From Candidatus Uhrbacteria bacterium (GTDB taxonomy: Bacteria; Patescibacteriota; Patescibacteriia; UBA9934), in NCBI GenBank assembly GCA_003518105.1, contig DOZH01000006.1, forward strand, positions 1-58,513: 58,513 bases of DNA, read 5' to 3'. Shown here piece after piece: positions 47,589 to 56,570 of the stretch. A program made the position numbers and the translations under genes. Under the pieces are notes generated by a model. That model was not told the origin of the DNA. It did no database searches and worked only from the letters and a program-made list of their open reading frames with translations. Each line of letters begins with the position of its first letter. Positions within the stretch are counted from its first letter, which is position 1.

Positions 47589-48620
47589 TTAAGCTGCTTT
47601 ATTATTAGCAACTTTATCGTGCTTTGTTTGAGCCAGGGCGCTGATCTGCTGACGTAAGGTTTTGTGGCGGGCGGCGAAAGTCTCTGAGTCGAGCAGAGCT
47701 GAGGCGTCGTCATATTGCTTAGCAGCAAACCCTAGAACTTCGGTGACGTGTGGGAGGTCGGCTGCAGATATCTGACCGTCGACCAGTCGTTTGGCAATTA
47801 GTTCCGCTTTGGCGAGTGAGGCCTGTTGCATTTTATTACCCTGTTCGGTGAGTGCCGCGCGCGTGCCTTGGTGTGAAGTACTGGCAAACGAAGTTTTGGC
47901 ACCATATTCATGCACACCAGTCCATCCTTCGCTATGCAGCCAAGGCAGTAAGTCAGTGTCGTCTTGAAAACCAAGTTGCTTGATCTCGTGAAAACTAAAT
48001 ATGCCTCGACCTAAGACTTTAGCCGTTTGCGGGAAAGCACTTTTAATAGCTGACATGGCTGTAAGTAATGATTGTCCGGTATCAGTTAGGTCATCCACGA
48101 CTAAAACTTTTTCTCGATCAAAAATATCATGCCCTAAACGTTGGTTAAGTATCTCAAGCGACTCAGTTTGTTCACTGATAGTCGCCTGCCATTCGCTTGG
48201 CAAATCGTCAACATCGAGTAAACCAGCGCCCTCGGCAGCCGTTTTTACTTTAGTTTCCAGCTGACGAAGTTTAGCTGGTTCGCGGTTCATCATGACGCTA
48301 GTCGAAGGGACAGCAAAACCCCCTCGTGCACTACTCTGTTCGTCTGCCCCACGCCCGATATTCAGATAACGAATTATTGGTAGTGGTTGATTGGGTACCT
48401 GCCGTTGCCACAAATCACGAAAGAGCCAGGACAATGGTCGTGCGCTTTTATCCAGGAAGATAATTACTCCAATATTTTGGTCGACAACCTGATTAATGAG
48501 TTGTTCTACCCGCCCACGAACCAATTCCTGAGCTTCTGGCGACCAGTCTAGCTCCTGAACTTCAACTTTATTTTTAGCTATTTCTGGCGAATGCGGAGGT
48601 TGAGGAGCGCGTTCATTCAT
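47589..48620 (-). CDS. Phosphoribosyltransferase-like protein with extra helical tail
   Basis: It has 343 residues from the ATG at 48620. The PRPP-binding signature KVLVVDDLTDTGQSLLTAM near residue 165 indicates a PRTase fold. GVIIFLDKSARPLSWLFRDLW near residue 50 could be the hood or first strand, and such proteins may act as uncharacterised PRTases or as regulators. The C-terminal ~80 residues are helical and paralogous to the 47151 protein. The nucleobase or substrate is unknown. Confidence 0.75.
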   Translation of the reverse strand: MNERAPQPPHSPEIAKNKVEVQELDWSPEAQELVRGRVEQLINQVVDQNIGVIIFLDKSARPLSWLFRDLWQRQVPNQPLPIIRYLNIGRGADEQSSARGGFAVPSTSVMMNREPAKLRQLETKVKTAAEGAGLLDVDDLPSEWQATISEQTESLEILNQRLGHDIFDREKVLVVDDLTDTGQSLLTAMSAIKSAFPQTAKVLGRGIFSFHEIKQLGFQDDTDLLPWLHSEGWTGVHEYGAKTSFASTSHQGTRAALTEQGNKMQQASLAKAELIAKRLVDGQISAADLPHVTEVLGFAAKQYDDASALLDSETFAARHKTLRQQISALAQTKHDKVANNKAA

Positions 48621-48647
48621 ATGATAGAATTTTAACACTTTATCAAA

Positions 48648-48682
48648 AATCCGTCCCGAATAAATCGGAACGGATTTTTTTG
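48648..48682 (-). terminator. fusA terminator
   Basis: AAAATCCGT and ACGGATTTT form a stem that is T-rich on both strands. It lies just downstream of fusA on the minus strand. Confidence 0.8.
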
Positions 48683-48693
48683 AGCATTATCGA

Positions 48694-50781
48694 CTAGCGA
48701 GCCGAGCGCTTTTTGATGATTTCTTCCGCGATGTTGCGTGGGACTTCCTGGTACTCGTGGAATTCCATGGAGTAGCTAGCGCGACCCTGGGTCATGCTAC
48801 GGAGGGAAGTTGAGTAGCCGAACATTTCAGCGAGAGGCACGAGAGCTTTAACGAACTTGATGTTGCCGCGGTCGCCCATCTCCTGGATTTGACCACGCTT
48901 GGCGTTCAAGTCGCCGACGACGGTACCCATGAAGTCTTCCGGGGTGACAGCTTCGACCTTCATGATAGGCTCGAGAATGACTGGCTTAGCTTTGCGGACA
49001 GCGTCCTGGAAAGCCATAGAACCAGCGATTTTAAAAGCTGATTCGTTACTGTCGACGTCGTGGTAGGAACCGTCAAAGACAGTGGCCTTGATGTTGATGA
49101 GCTGGTAACCAGCCAAGACACCGCGGTCCATAGCTTCCTTAGCACCCTTACCGATTGGCGCGATGTACTCCTTTGGCACCGAACCACCCTTGGTTTCGTC
49201 CGCAAAGACGAAGTTCTCGCCTTCTGGGTCCACAAATGGTTCAACACGGAGACAGGCGTGACCGTACTGACCGCGACCACCGGACTGTTTGACGTACTTA
49301 CCTTCACCTTCGGCGCTGTCGCGAATGGTTTCGCGGTAGCTGACCTGGGGGTTACCAACGTTGACTTCTACGCCGTATTCACGCTTCATGCGGTCCACCA
49401 TGATTTCCAAGTGGAGCTCACCCATACCAGCAATGATGGTCTGGTTGGTGTCTGTGTCCGTGTGGACGTGGAAGGTTGGATCTTCTTCAGAAAGCTTGCT
49501 GAGCGCCATGCCCATCTTTTCCTGGTCGCCCTTGGTCTTTGGTTCCAAGGCCTGGGAAATAACTGGCTTGGCGAAGTTGATGCTTTCCAGAACTACTGGG
49601 TGATCTGGGTCACAGAGAGTGTGGCCGGTGGCGGTGGCGCGCAAGCCGACGGCAGCGGCGATTTCACCAGCAAAGACTTCCTCTACGTCCTCGCGGCTGT
49701 TGGCGTGCAAACGGACAATGCGGGAAACGCGTTCCTTTTCACCGTTGGCGGTGTTGAGAACGTAGCTACCAGCCTTGACGGAACCAGAGTAAACGCGGAA
49801 GAAACAGAGCTTGCCGACGAATGGATCTGCCGCAATTTTGAAAGCGAGAGCGGCGAAAGGAGCGTCGTCCTTAGGCAAACATGGGATTTTGACGTCAGTG
49901 TCATCTGGATCGAAACCGGTGATTGGTGGAACATCAAGTGGGGATGGGAGGTAGTCGACAACAGCGTCGAGCATTTGCTGTACGCCCTTGTTCTTGAGGG
50001 ATGAGCCACAGAGAACTGGGAAGATTTTGAGAGCGACGACGCCCTTACGCAAAGCTGGTTTAAGTTCGGCGACTGGAATATCTTCACCACCCAAGTAACG
50101 TTCCATCAAGTTCTCGTCGTTCTCGACGATGGCTTCCACGAGCTTAGCACGGAATTCAACAGCCTTAGCGGTGTACTCTTCAGGGATTTCGATTTCGTCT
50201 ACCACCTTGCCCATGTCGTCGCGGTACATGTAGGCCTTGCGGGTCAAGAGATCGATGATACCCAAGAAGTCGCTTTCCACGCCGATTGGCAACTGGATTG
50301 GGTGAGCGTTCAAGGTCAAGCGCTTGTGAATGGAGTCCAAGTCCTTGTAGAAATCAGCACCGGTGCGGTCGAGTTTGTTGATGTAGCAAATGCGAGGCAC
50401 GCCGTACTTGTCGGCCTGGTGCCAGACAGTTTCCGACTGTGGCTCAACGCCAGCAACTCCGTCAAAAACGGTGACACCGCCGTCCAACACACGGAGAGAA
50501 CGTTCAACTTCTACGGTGAAGTCAACGTGGCCTGGGGTGTCGATGATGTTGATGCGGTGACCCTTCCAAAAACAGGTGGTGGCAGCGGCGGTGATAGTAA
50601 TACCGCGCTCTTGCTCCTGTTCCATCCAGTCCATGGTAGCCTCACCTTCGTGCACTTCACCAATCTTGTGCTTCTTGCCGGTGTAGTACAAAACGCGTTC
50701 GGTGGTGGTGGTCTTACCAGCGTCGATGTGAGCGATGATACCAATATTTCTGACATGGTCTAGAGGGTAATCACGATTCAT
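48694..50781 (-). CDS. fusA: Elongation factor G
   Basis: EF-G drives translocation. It has 695 residues. G1 is GIIAHIDAGKTTTTERVLYYTG, switch region GITITAAATTCFW, G3 is DTPGHVDFTVEVERSLR and G4 is CYINKLDRTGADF. Domains IV-V include GGSVPKEYIAPIGKGAKEAM and MGTVVGDLNAKRGQIQEMGDRGN. It follows rpsG, as in the str operon, but tuf lies elsewhere. Confidence 0.98.
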   Translation of the reverse strand: MNRDYPLDHVRNIGIIAHIDAGKTTTTERVLYYTGKKHKIGEVHEGEATMDWMEQEQERGITITAAATTCFWKGHRINIIDTPGHVDFTVEVERSLRVLDGGVTVFDGVAGVEPQSETVWHQADKYGVPRICYINKLDRTGADFYKDLDSIHKRLTLNAHPIQLPIGVESDFLGIIDLLTRKAYMYRDDMGKVVDEIEIPEEYTAKAVEFRAKLVEAIVENDENLMERYLGGEDIPVAELKPALRKGVVALKIFPVLCGSSLKNKGVQQMLDAVVDYLPSPLDVPPITGFDPDDTDVKIPCLPKDDAPFAALAFKIAADPFVGKLCFFRVYSGSVKAGSYVLNTANGEKERVSRIVRLHANSREDVEEVFAGEIAAAVGLRATATGHTLCDPDHPVVLESINFAKPVISQALEPKTKGDQEKMGMALSKLSEEDPTFHVHTDTDTNQTIIAGMGELHLEIMVDRMKREYGVEVNVGNPQVSYRETIRDSAEGEGKYVKQSGGRGQYGHACLRVEPFVDPEGENFVFADETKGGSVPKEYIAPIGKGAKEAMDRGVLAGYQLINIKATVFDGSYHDVDSNESAFKIAGSMAFQDAVRKAKPVILEPIMKVEAVTPEDFMGTVVGDLNAKRGQIQEMGDRGNIKFVKALVPLAEMFGYSTSLRSMTQGRASYSMEFHEYQEVPRNIAEEIIKKRSAR

Positions 50782-50872
50782 ATGAATTTAAAGAGAAATG
50801 AGGGAGAGAAAAGCTCTGTAAAACGAGAACGGAGAAAGCCCATCCGAGCTTTCTCCATTCGTCTTCCTAGAT

Positions 50873-51340
50873 CTAGCGGGCCAAGTGAGCGAAGGCTCGG
50901 TTCGCTTCAGCCATACGTTGTACGTCGTTGCGCTTGCGGACTGCTTCACCTTCACCCTTAGCAGCAGCCATGATTTCTTCAGCGAGCTTTTCAGCCATAC
51001 CGCGACCCTTCTTGCTGCGAGCAGCGAGGAGAACCCAGCGGAAGGCCAAAGCGTTGCGACGTTCGCCACGAACTGGCATAGGTACCTGGTAGTTCGCACC
51101 ACCAACGCGCTTGCTCTTCACCTCAACGCTTGGGGTGACGTTCTTCAAGGCGTTGTCGAAGACTTCCATCGCGTCGGCCTTAGTTTCCGCAGCGATGATG
51201 TCAAAACAATCGTAGACAATGCGTTCTGCGGTGGTCTTCTTGCCGTCCTTCATGACGTAGTTGACCAACTTGGTAACGACGATGCTGTTGAACTTGTGAT
51301 CTGGGATGATGATTCGTTTTGGTGCTTGCTTACCTCGCAT
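50873..51340 (-). CDS. rpsG: 30S ribosomal protein S7 (uS7)
   Basis: It has 155 residues from the ATG at 51340 (MRGKQAPKRIIIPDHKFNSIVV). A GTG five codons upstream, with GGAAGATC before it, is an alternative start. MKDGKKTTAERIVYDCFDII, VKSKRVGGANYQVPMPVRGERRNALAFRWVL and RKRNDVQRMAEANRAFAHLAR are diagnostic. Confidence 0.95.
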   Translation of the reverse strand: MRGKQAPKRIIIPDHKFNSIVVTKLVNYVMKDGKKTTAERIVYDCFDIIAAETKADAMEVFDNALKNVTPSVEVKSKRVGGANYQVPMPVRGERRNALAFRWVLLAARSKKGRGMAEKLAEEIMAAAKGEGEAVRKRNDVQRMAEANRAFAHLAR

Positions 51341-51409
51341 ATCAGTGTGGCTCACGATCTTCCCGGCGATGCGGTACTCGTAAGTATAAATTTATTTTAG
51401 AGTTGGAGC

Positions 51410-51838
51410 TTACTTCTTCTTTGCTTTTGGACGCTTGGCACCGTACATGGAACGGCTGCGGTTGCGACCTTCGACACCAGTGGCGTCGTAGCGACCACGA
51501 ACGATGTGGTAACGGACACCTGGCAAATCTTTGACGCGACCACCACGGATCATGACGATTGAGTGCTCCTGCAAGTTGTGGCCTTCACCTGGGATGTAGG
51601 CGGTAACTTCAGTGCCGTTGCTCAAACGTACGCGGGCGATTTTACGCAAAGCGGAGTTTGGTTTCTTTGGCGTCATGGTGGTCACTTTGACGCACACACC
51701 ACGCTTAAATGGGGCGCCCTTGGCCAAAACCGTACGGCTACGGTGCAATGAGTCGAGGGTGTACTGCAGGGCGGGTGACTTCGACTTTACTTTCGAGGTC
51801 TGTCGGCCCTTGCGGATAAGTTGATTGATGGTTGGCAT
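51410..51838 (-). CDS. rpsL: 30S ribosomal protein S12 (uS12)
   Basis: It has 142 residues from the ATG at 51838 (MPTINQLIRKGRQTSKVKSKSPALQ). The long frame upstream is not S12. TPKKPNSALRKIARVRLSNG (streptomycin-site loop), YIPGEGHNLQEHSIVMIRGGRVKDLPGVRYHIVRG and the Lys-rich C-terminus are standard. A TTGACC/TAGGCT pair (51872-51877 and 51849-51854) may be its promoter, almost abutting the ATG. Confidence 0.97.
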   Translation of the reverse strand: MPTINQLIRKGRQTSKVKSKSPALQYTLDSLHRSRTVLAKGAPFKRGVCVKVTTMTPKKPNSALRKIARVRLSNGTEVTAYIPGEGHNLQEHSIVMIRGGRVKDLPGVRYHIVRGRYDATGVEGRNRSRSMYGAKRPKAKKK

Positions 51839-51900
51839 AAGTGGCGAAAGCCTATCATAAGGAGGAAAAGTGGTCAACCGAGCGCCAGGCTGAAAAGCGA

Positions 51901-51932
51901 CGACCACCCCCGAATGACTGGGAGTGGTCGAG
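51901..51932 (-). terminator. Terminator of the 51936 gene
   Basis: On the minus strand GACCACTCCC pairs with GGGGGTGGTC, followed a few bases later by TTTTC. It separates the orphan gene from rpsL. Confidence 0.6.
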
Positions 51933-51935
51933 AGG

Positions 51936-52160
51936 TCAGTCGCCGTAGGGGCTGGGCGGAGGGTGGATGCTGTAGCTGGTCGAGCCGGAACGAGACCGGC
52001 AGAGTTCGTCATAACCACGCCGTAGACTCACAAGCTCGGCGGTGAGGCGCTCGATGCTGGTGTTGGCCTCGGCCAGCTGTCTGTGGAGCTCGGCGTTCTC
52101 GGCTCCCAGATTGGCGATGCGTTCGGCGTCTGTCTGAGGGGGTGAGGTGGTCTTGGACAT
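51936..52160 (-). CDS. Small coiled-coil orphan protein, 74 aa
   Basis: I do not recognise this protein. A strong AAGGAGGCTCA Shine-Dalgarno site precedes the ATG. Residues ~12-50 (ERIANLGAENAELHRQLAEA then NTSIERLTAELVSLRRGYDEL) have a clear leucine heptad and should form a coiled coil, followed by a Ser/Pro-rich tail (SYSIHPPPSPYGD). It is GC-rich and belongs by architecture to the orphan genes at 9177, 10511, 20549 and 25865-28355. It lies 53 bases after hicA. Confidence 0.75.
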   Translation of the reverse strand: MSKTTSPPQTDAERIANLGAENAELHRQLAEANTSIERLTAELVSLRRGYDELCRSRSGSTSYSIHPPPSPYGD

Positions 52161-52213
52161 TGAGCCTCCTTGAAGGCGTTTGCCGACGACGGTCGGATCA
52201 AAGTGAGGTGAAA

Positions 52214-52432
52214 TTAGCTTAAAAATGCGTCGATGTCAACGCCAGCGTCTTTAATCAACTGTGACAATAACCCGACCCTGATTTCCTTGTGGAGTGGGAT
52301 GGTGAGCTTTTTGTGGGCAGGATTGGGGTGGACGAGTCTGACGTGGCTTCCCCGCTGACGAACGAGCCTGTACCCCAGTCGCTTAAAACGACGGACTACT
52401 TCACGACCGGAAAAACCGGCTAAAATGGTCAT
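52214..52432 (-). CDS. hicA: HicA-type toxin (mRNA interferase)
   Basis: It has 72 residues from the ATG at 52432. FSGREVVRRFKRLGYRLVRQRGSHVRLVHP and KKLTIPLHKEIRVGLLSQLIKDAG match the HicA dsRBD-like fold, including the catalytic His in GSHVRL. The start overlaps the hicB stop as ATGA. HicA toxins cut mRNA and are blocked by HicB. Confidence 0.9.
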   Translation of the reverse strand: MTILAGFSGREVVRRFKRLGYRLVRQRGSHVRLVHPNPAHKKLTIPLHKEIRVGLLSQLIKDAGVDIDAFLS

Positions 52433-52677
52433 ACTCGAACGGTGTGGAGGCTGACGTTTGGTACCCATTGACGACGAGCTTTTGGAGCGTCGGCCACGCA
52501 GAGCTCGATAGCCTCCTGAATGTTGGCCAGAGCCTGGTCGATGGTCTTACCCTGACTGTAGCAACCCTCAAAGGCCGGGCATGAAACCCAATAGCCACCA
52601 GCGGCTTCTTCCTGGACGATTACTGGATAGTCGGCTAATTGATGACGCACCAGTGGCGTTTTTTGCAAAGCCTTCAT
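52429..52677 (-). CDS. hicB: HicB-type antitoxin
   Basis: It has 82 residues. YPVIVQEEAAGGYWVSCPAFEGCYSQGKTIDQALANIQEAIELCV is the HicB RNase H-like fold. The usual C-terminal DNA-binding domain is missing (short tail RQWVPNVSLHTVRV), so autoregulation would need another factor. It comes first, as is common in hicBA-type operons with this small HicB. The antitoxin is one of two TA pairs near this end of the window. Confidence 0.88.
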   Translation of the reverse strand: MKALQKTPLVRHQLADYPVIVQEEAAGGYWVSCPAFEGCYSQGKTIDQALANIQEAIELCVADAPKARRQWVPNVSLHTVRV

Positions 52678-52751
52678 ATATCTAAACTATAGCTTATCCG
52701 GTGGCTGTTTTCAACTGACTGTATATTTAATTATATGAAGCTAGTCTCAAT

Positions 52752-53279
52752 TTAGCGCGGAAGTAAATAGAATGCTGCCTCGTCCTTTATTTTAACTGAG
52801 GCGACAAGATGAGCGAAAACTGCATCATTATTGGAAGTGGGTTCTCCGTGTAGTGCTGTTCCGGTCTGTTTGTCGACACGGATGCTGGTGACTGGCGTGT
52901 TACTAGTGAAAAATACTTCAGTTGAGGCTACGCCAAACAATGAGTAGATTGTTCTGTCAGCCAACTTCTCGATTTGAACTGCTTTGGCTGGCTGAGCGTC
53001 GTCCCAAGCAGCATACATGCCCGAACCGTCTTTGAATTGATTAAAAGAAACGAGGTAACTATTCCCATTATATTCAAACTTCCACATATCATCGAGGCCG
53101 TTCACGCCGTCGTGTAAGGTGGCGGTGGCAGGAACGTCGAAAGAGATACCAGTTGCCGAATCGCTGTAAGTCACGTAGGCGGGGCTTGATGCTGGTGGCT
53201 GTAGGTTAGTCGGCAAACAGCCAGCGCCAGTTAGCGCTAAGCTTAAGACGGCGACAAAAAATAGATTACGGGTTCGCAT
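52752..53279 (-). CDS. Lipoprotein, PsbP-like
   Basis: I do not recognise the family fully. The N-terminus (LFFVAVLSLALTGAGCLP) is a good lipoprotein signal with the lipobox LTGAGC, so Cys at residue ~21 is lipidated. The mature 155 residues (YSDSATGISFDVPATATLHDG, FNQFKDGSGMYAAWDDAQP) resemble the small beta-sandwich lipoproteins common in CPR. It stands alone. Confidence 0.8.
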   Translation of the reverse strand: MRTRNLFFVAVLSLALTGAGCLPTNLQPPASSPAYVTYSDSATGISFDVPATATLHDGVNGLDDMWKFEYNGNSYLVSFNQFKDGSGMYAAWDDAQPAKAVQIEKLADRTIYSLFGVASTEVFFTSNTPVTSIRVDKQTGTALHGEPTSNNDAVFAHLVASVKIKDEAAFYLLPR

Positions 53280-53335
53280 ACAATAGATAAGTTATTACTG
53301 CTGACATCTTTAGTCTGACTTGATGATAAGGTCAA

Positions 53336-54010
53336 CTAAAACAACTGCACCAGCTGGGCCTCGCAGGAAGTGCCAATAAGGTTATTACAGAGGTTAAAGG
53401 CCGCGGAGGCGATAAAACCAAAAGGATTGAAGGTGGTCAAAAGCGAGAGGATGACGAGAACAAAGAGCAAACGTGGGCCAAATTCGGTGAAGAAGGCAGC
53501 GGCGCGATTGAGGCGGAAGTGGGAAAAAAAGGCTTCCAGGAGGCGGCTGCCGTCGAGGGGTGGGACCGGTATGAGGTTAAAAAGGGCGAGGGCGAGGTTG
53601 GTAAAGATGAGGAGGATGAGAAAGGCGGCCAGGAGGCTGGTGCCACTAACAAGCCCGGTCGTGATGAAAGCGCGCCAAGCTAGGCCAGATAATATAGTTA
53701 AGACTAGATTGCTAGCCGGGCCGGCGAGGGCGATGAGGACGGAGTCGCGAACGGGGTGTTTTAAGGCGTAAGGGCTGAACGGAACGGGTTTAGCCCAACC
53801 AAAGCCGAGGATGAGCAGCATGGCAAAGCCCCAGGGGTCGAGGTGTTTGAGTGGGTTTAGTGAGAGTCGGCCAGCTTCTTCCGCGGTGTTGTCGCCAAGT
53901 GACTTCCCCGCCAGAGCATGGCAGAACTCGTGAAAGGTTAAGGAGATGATGATAGCGAGGAGCCAGACTAGAGCGACAGCTGGAGCTGTTTGGAAGAGAG
54001 TAAACAACAT
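53336..54010 (-). CDS. Site-2 protease-like M50 membrane metallopeptidase
   Basis: The 224-residue intramembrane zinc protease has LTFHEFCHALAGKSLGDNTAEEAGRLSLNPLKHLDPWG near residue 25, containing the HEFCH zinc motif. LIALAGPASNLVLTIL and LFNLIPVPPLDGSRLLEAFF supply the second metal-binding Asp and the NPDG-type motif. Five or six helices are predicted and no PDZ domain is present. S2P proteases of this YwhC type cleave membrane-bound substrates. The substrate is unknown. Confidence 0.92.
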   Translation of the reverse strand: MLFTLFQTAPAVALVWLLAIIISLTFHEFCHALAGKSLGDNTAEEAGRLSLNPLKHLDPWGFAMLLILGFGWAKPVPFSPYALKHPVRDSVLIALAGPASNLVLTILSGLAWRAFITTGLVSGTSLLAAFLILLIFTNLALALFNLIPVPPLDGSRLLEAFFSHFRLNRAAAFFTEFGPRLLFVLVILSLLTTFNPFGFIASAAFNLCNNLIGTSCEAQLVQLF

Positions 54011-54038
54011 AATTACTAGTTAACGAGATTAACCGAAG

Positions 54039-55337
54039 CTAGCCGCTCATGGAGACGTCGGCGCCAATGCTGACCAACTTACCAAAGAGATCTTCGTAGC
54101 CGCGTTCGAGGTTCTCGAAGCCAGTGAGGGTGGAGGTGCCTTCAGCGACGAGGGCGGCGATAACGCAGGCCAAACCAGCCCGGATGTCGAGTAATTCGAT
54201 GGTGGCAGCATGCAAGGGCGTTGGACCCTTGATGATGGCGGAGTGCTTATGATTGTGGTCTTTGAAGCGGCAGTCGACTTCACCTAAGCATTTGTCGAAC
54301 AGAGTGATGTCGGCGCCCATCTCCTTAAGGGTTTCGGTGTAGCCAAAACGTTCTTCGTAAACGGTTTCGTGGATAACAGAAGTGCCGTCAGCTTGCGTCA
54401 TGGCGACGAGGAATGGCTGCTGCCAGTCGGTCATGAAGCCGGGATGGGTATCAGTTTCAATTTGAATGCCCTGATACTTTGGGGCGCCGCGGAAAAGAAT
54501 TCCGTCTTCTTTTACTTCGTAGTCACCACCAATTAGACGGACGGCGTTCAAGAAGGTCACCATGTCACGATGTACGGCACCAACGCAGAAAATTTCGCCG
54601 CGAGTGGCAAGAGCTATACAGGCAAAGCTAGCTGCTTCCATGCGGTCGGCGACAACCGTGTGTTCACAGCCATGAAGTTTGGCAACACCGACGATTTCAA
54701 TGTGACGACCAGCGCCGAGCTCGATAATAGCGCCCATCTTTTGGAGCATCATGATGAGCTCGACGACTTCTGGTTCGATGGCGGCGTTTTTAATGACAGT
54801 GCGGCCTTTGGCTAAGACGCCAGCAAAGAGGGCTGTTTCCGTGGCGCCGACCGAGGGATACGGGAGGTCGAAGATACAACCTGTTAAGCCGTTAGGAGAT
54901 TTGGCGTGATAACCGTCCGCGTCGGCCATAATGGTGGCGCCCATTTTTTCTAACAAGTCGATGTGAAAATTTACTGGCCGTGGACCAATCTTGTCGCCTC
55001 CCAGGGATGGCACGAAGGCCTCGCCTGTGCGATGAAGTAAAGGCGCTAAGGCTAAAATAGCTAAACGATTCTTACGAGAAAGTGACATGGCGGAGGAGGA
55101 TGCGATAGTCGCAACTTGGAGCGTGAGTGAATGGTCGACGAGACTCGAGGCGGCACCGAGCGTGGTCACTAGTTCACGAGCGATCTCGGACTCTTTTTGC
55201 AATGGTATGTTGTGCAGAGTCACTTCCCCATCCGTCAACAAACAAGCGATAATCATTTTACTGGCGGCGTTTTTAGCACCACCAATTTTGACGCGACCGT
55301 TAAGTGGTTTGCCGCCGGTAATCAATAATTTTTGCAT
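54039..55337 (-). CDS. murA: UDP-N-acetylglucosamine 1-carboxyvinyltransferase
   Basis: MurA makes the first committed step of peptidoglycan synthesis. It has 432 residues. LLITGGKPLNGRVKIGGAKNAA at the N-terminus, PSLGGDKIGPRPVNFHIDLLEKMGA, PSVGATETALFAGVLAKG and DTHPGFMTDWQQPFLVAMTQADGTSVIHETVYEERFGY are diagnostic. The loop that normally carries the active-site Cys reads GYHAKSPNGLTGCIFDLPYPSVG, with Cys near residue 152. Asp in place of Cys is thus not seen. Confidence 0.96.
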   Translation of the reverse strand: MQKLLITGGKPLNGRVKIGGAKNAASKMIIACLLTDGEVTLHNIPLQKESEIARELVTTLGAASSLVDHSLTLQVATIASSSAMSLSRKNRLAILALAPLLHRTGEAFVPSLGGDKIGPRPVNFHIDLLEKMGATIMADADGYHAKSPNGLTGCIFDLPYPSVGATETALFAGVLAKGRTVIKNAAIEPEVVELIMMLQKMGAIIELGAGRHIEIVGVAKLHGCEHTVVADRMEAASFACIALATRGEIFCVGAVHRDMVTFLNAVRLIGGDYEVKEDGILFRGAPKYQGIQIETDTHPGFMTDWQQPFLVAMTQADGTSVIHETVYEERFGYTETLKEMGADITLFDKCLGEVDCRFKDHNHKHSAIIKGPTPLHAATIELLDIRAGLACVIAALVAEGTSTLTGFENLERGYEDLFGKLVSIGADVSMSG

Positions 55338-55460
55338 ACGGAACTAACAGAAATAACAAAATCAAGTCTGGTGAGAGTATAACTGAGCCTCGACCGTAAC
55401 GCTAGGGACTTCCCTCTTGACGAGGTGAATACAAAAAATATCAATGAGGATAACCTTGAA

Positions 55461-56462
55461 TTAATGAGAACCGTAGAAACCGCGCTCGTTGGCCGGTAAT
55501 TCGTCAGCAATGTCCTGCATGATGCCGTGAATATTGTAGGCTTCTTCACCGATGGTTACGGCTGGTAAGACGCGTACTCGACGGTCGCTAATAGCCACTG
55601 GTAAGATTTTGATGTCCTTGCCGGTTAAACGCTGGTATTCACGGGCGACTAATTCTATACCACCGTAGGCTTGGCGGAGTTGATGAGGACCGCCTTCCGC
55701 CTCCCCTTCGTAGAGCCATAGGCCTTCGGGCATGATGGCGACTTTGTCACCGCGGGCTAACAAGGCTGCAGTTTCTTTGGCGAATTTTAAGACGTCGGAA
55801 GCACTGGATTTACGTTCGGCGACACTTTTATAATATGGACGTTCGTGAATTGGGACGCGCTTGAGCAAGGCGTCGACCTCCCCCTCATGACCTGGGCCAC
55901 GCAGATTACCGAGGCTGGCTTTAACCTCATACATGCCAATGGCTTTATGGAACCAACTGGAGAGTGCCGTTTTGAAATGAATGTCCGCGGTGGCAATGCG
56001 TAACGGGCTGCGAGCGATGTCGGCGATAACAAAGGGGTCGTTAGGACGCGAGTGATTAGCGACTAAAATGTAGGGCTCGTCCTTAGGCACATTCTCACGA
56101 CCATCAGTCTTACGACCACCGAATTTTTCTGAGAAATAGCCAACGGTGCGCAACAAAGCCGAAGCGGCCGTAGCCATGACACCTGGTTTTTTAAGATTGT
56201 CGGGAATGTTTTTAGCAATGTAGTCGACCACTGAGACCATGGCACGGGCCTTGGGTGGTTCGGGGATGGCCTTAAGTTGGTCGAGCTTGCCCCTGCCCTG
56301 TTCCCTATCTTCCTTTTCCTGTTCTCGCAACGCTTCGCCCTCGGCAGCGAGTTGTTCGGGGGATTTAGGTGATTCGCGGTGTGGTGCTCTCTCTAGAAGC
56401 TCGTTCGATGTTTCTGAGGGTGATTCTTGATTGTGGATTGCTCCGTTGTCATGCTTACTCAT
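55461..56462 (-). CDS. PlsC-type 1-acylglycerol-3-phosphate acyltransferase
   Basis: It has 333 residues from the ATG at 56462 (MSKHDNGAIHNQESPSETSN). The catalytic NHSRPNDP (HxxxxD) motif is near residue 135, and the glycerol-phosphate motif is MPEGLWLYEGE near residue 240. The N-terminal ~90 residues are charged and low-complexity. It probably acylates lysophosphatidate or a related lipid, though CPR often lack full lipid synthesis. TATAAT lies 11 bases before the ATG. Confidence 0.85.
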   Translation of the reverse strand: MSKHDNGAIHNQESPSETSNELLERAPHRESPKSPEQLAAEGEALREQEKEDREQGRGKLDQLKAIPEPPKARAMVSVVDYIAKNIPDNLKKPGVMATAASALLRTVGYFSEKFGGRKTDGRENVPKDEPYILVANHSRPNDPFVIADIARSPLRIATADIHFKTALSSWFHKAIGMYEVKASLGNLRGPGHEGEVDALLKRVPIHERPYYKSVAERKSSASDVLKFAKETAALLARGDKVAIMPEGLWLYEGEAEGGPHQLRQAYGGIELVAREYQRLTGKDIKILPVAISDRRVRVLPAVTIGEEAYNIHGIMQDIADELPANERGFYGSH

Positions 56463-56482
56463 ATATAAATGAATTATAACAC

Positions 56483-56551
56483 AATCCCGATCTCGCTGAG
56501 ACCGGGATTGCAAACAAACAGCTCCCGGAGGTGACACCTCCCGGAGCTGAA
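56483..56551 (-). terminator. ndk terminator with two stems
   Basis: CAGCTCCCGGAGGT pairs with ACCTCCCGGAGCTG, and CAATCCCG with CGGGATTG. Both stems lie between ndk and the acyltransferase gene. The first, nearer the ndk stop, is the stronger stem. Confidence 0.75.
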
Positions 56552-56570
56552 TTGCCAATGTGAATAAGTT

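Noticed and set aside
54039..55337. MurA with the drug-resistant Asp in place of the active-site Cys
   Set aside because: The loop clearly reads GLTGCIFDL with a Cys, so the ordinary catalytic residue is likely kept.
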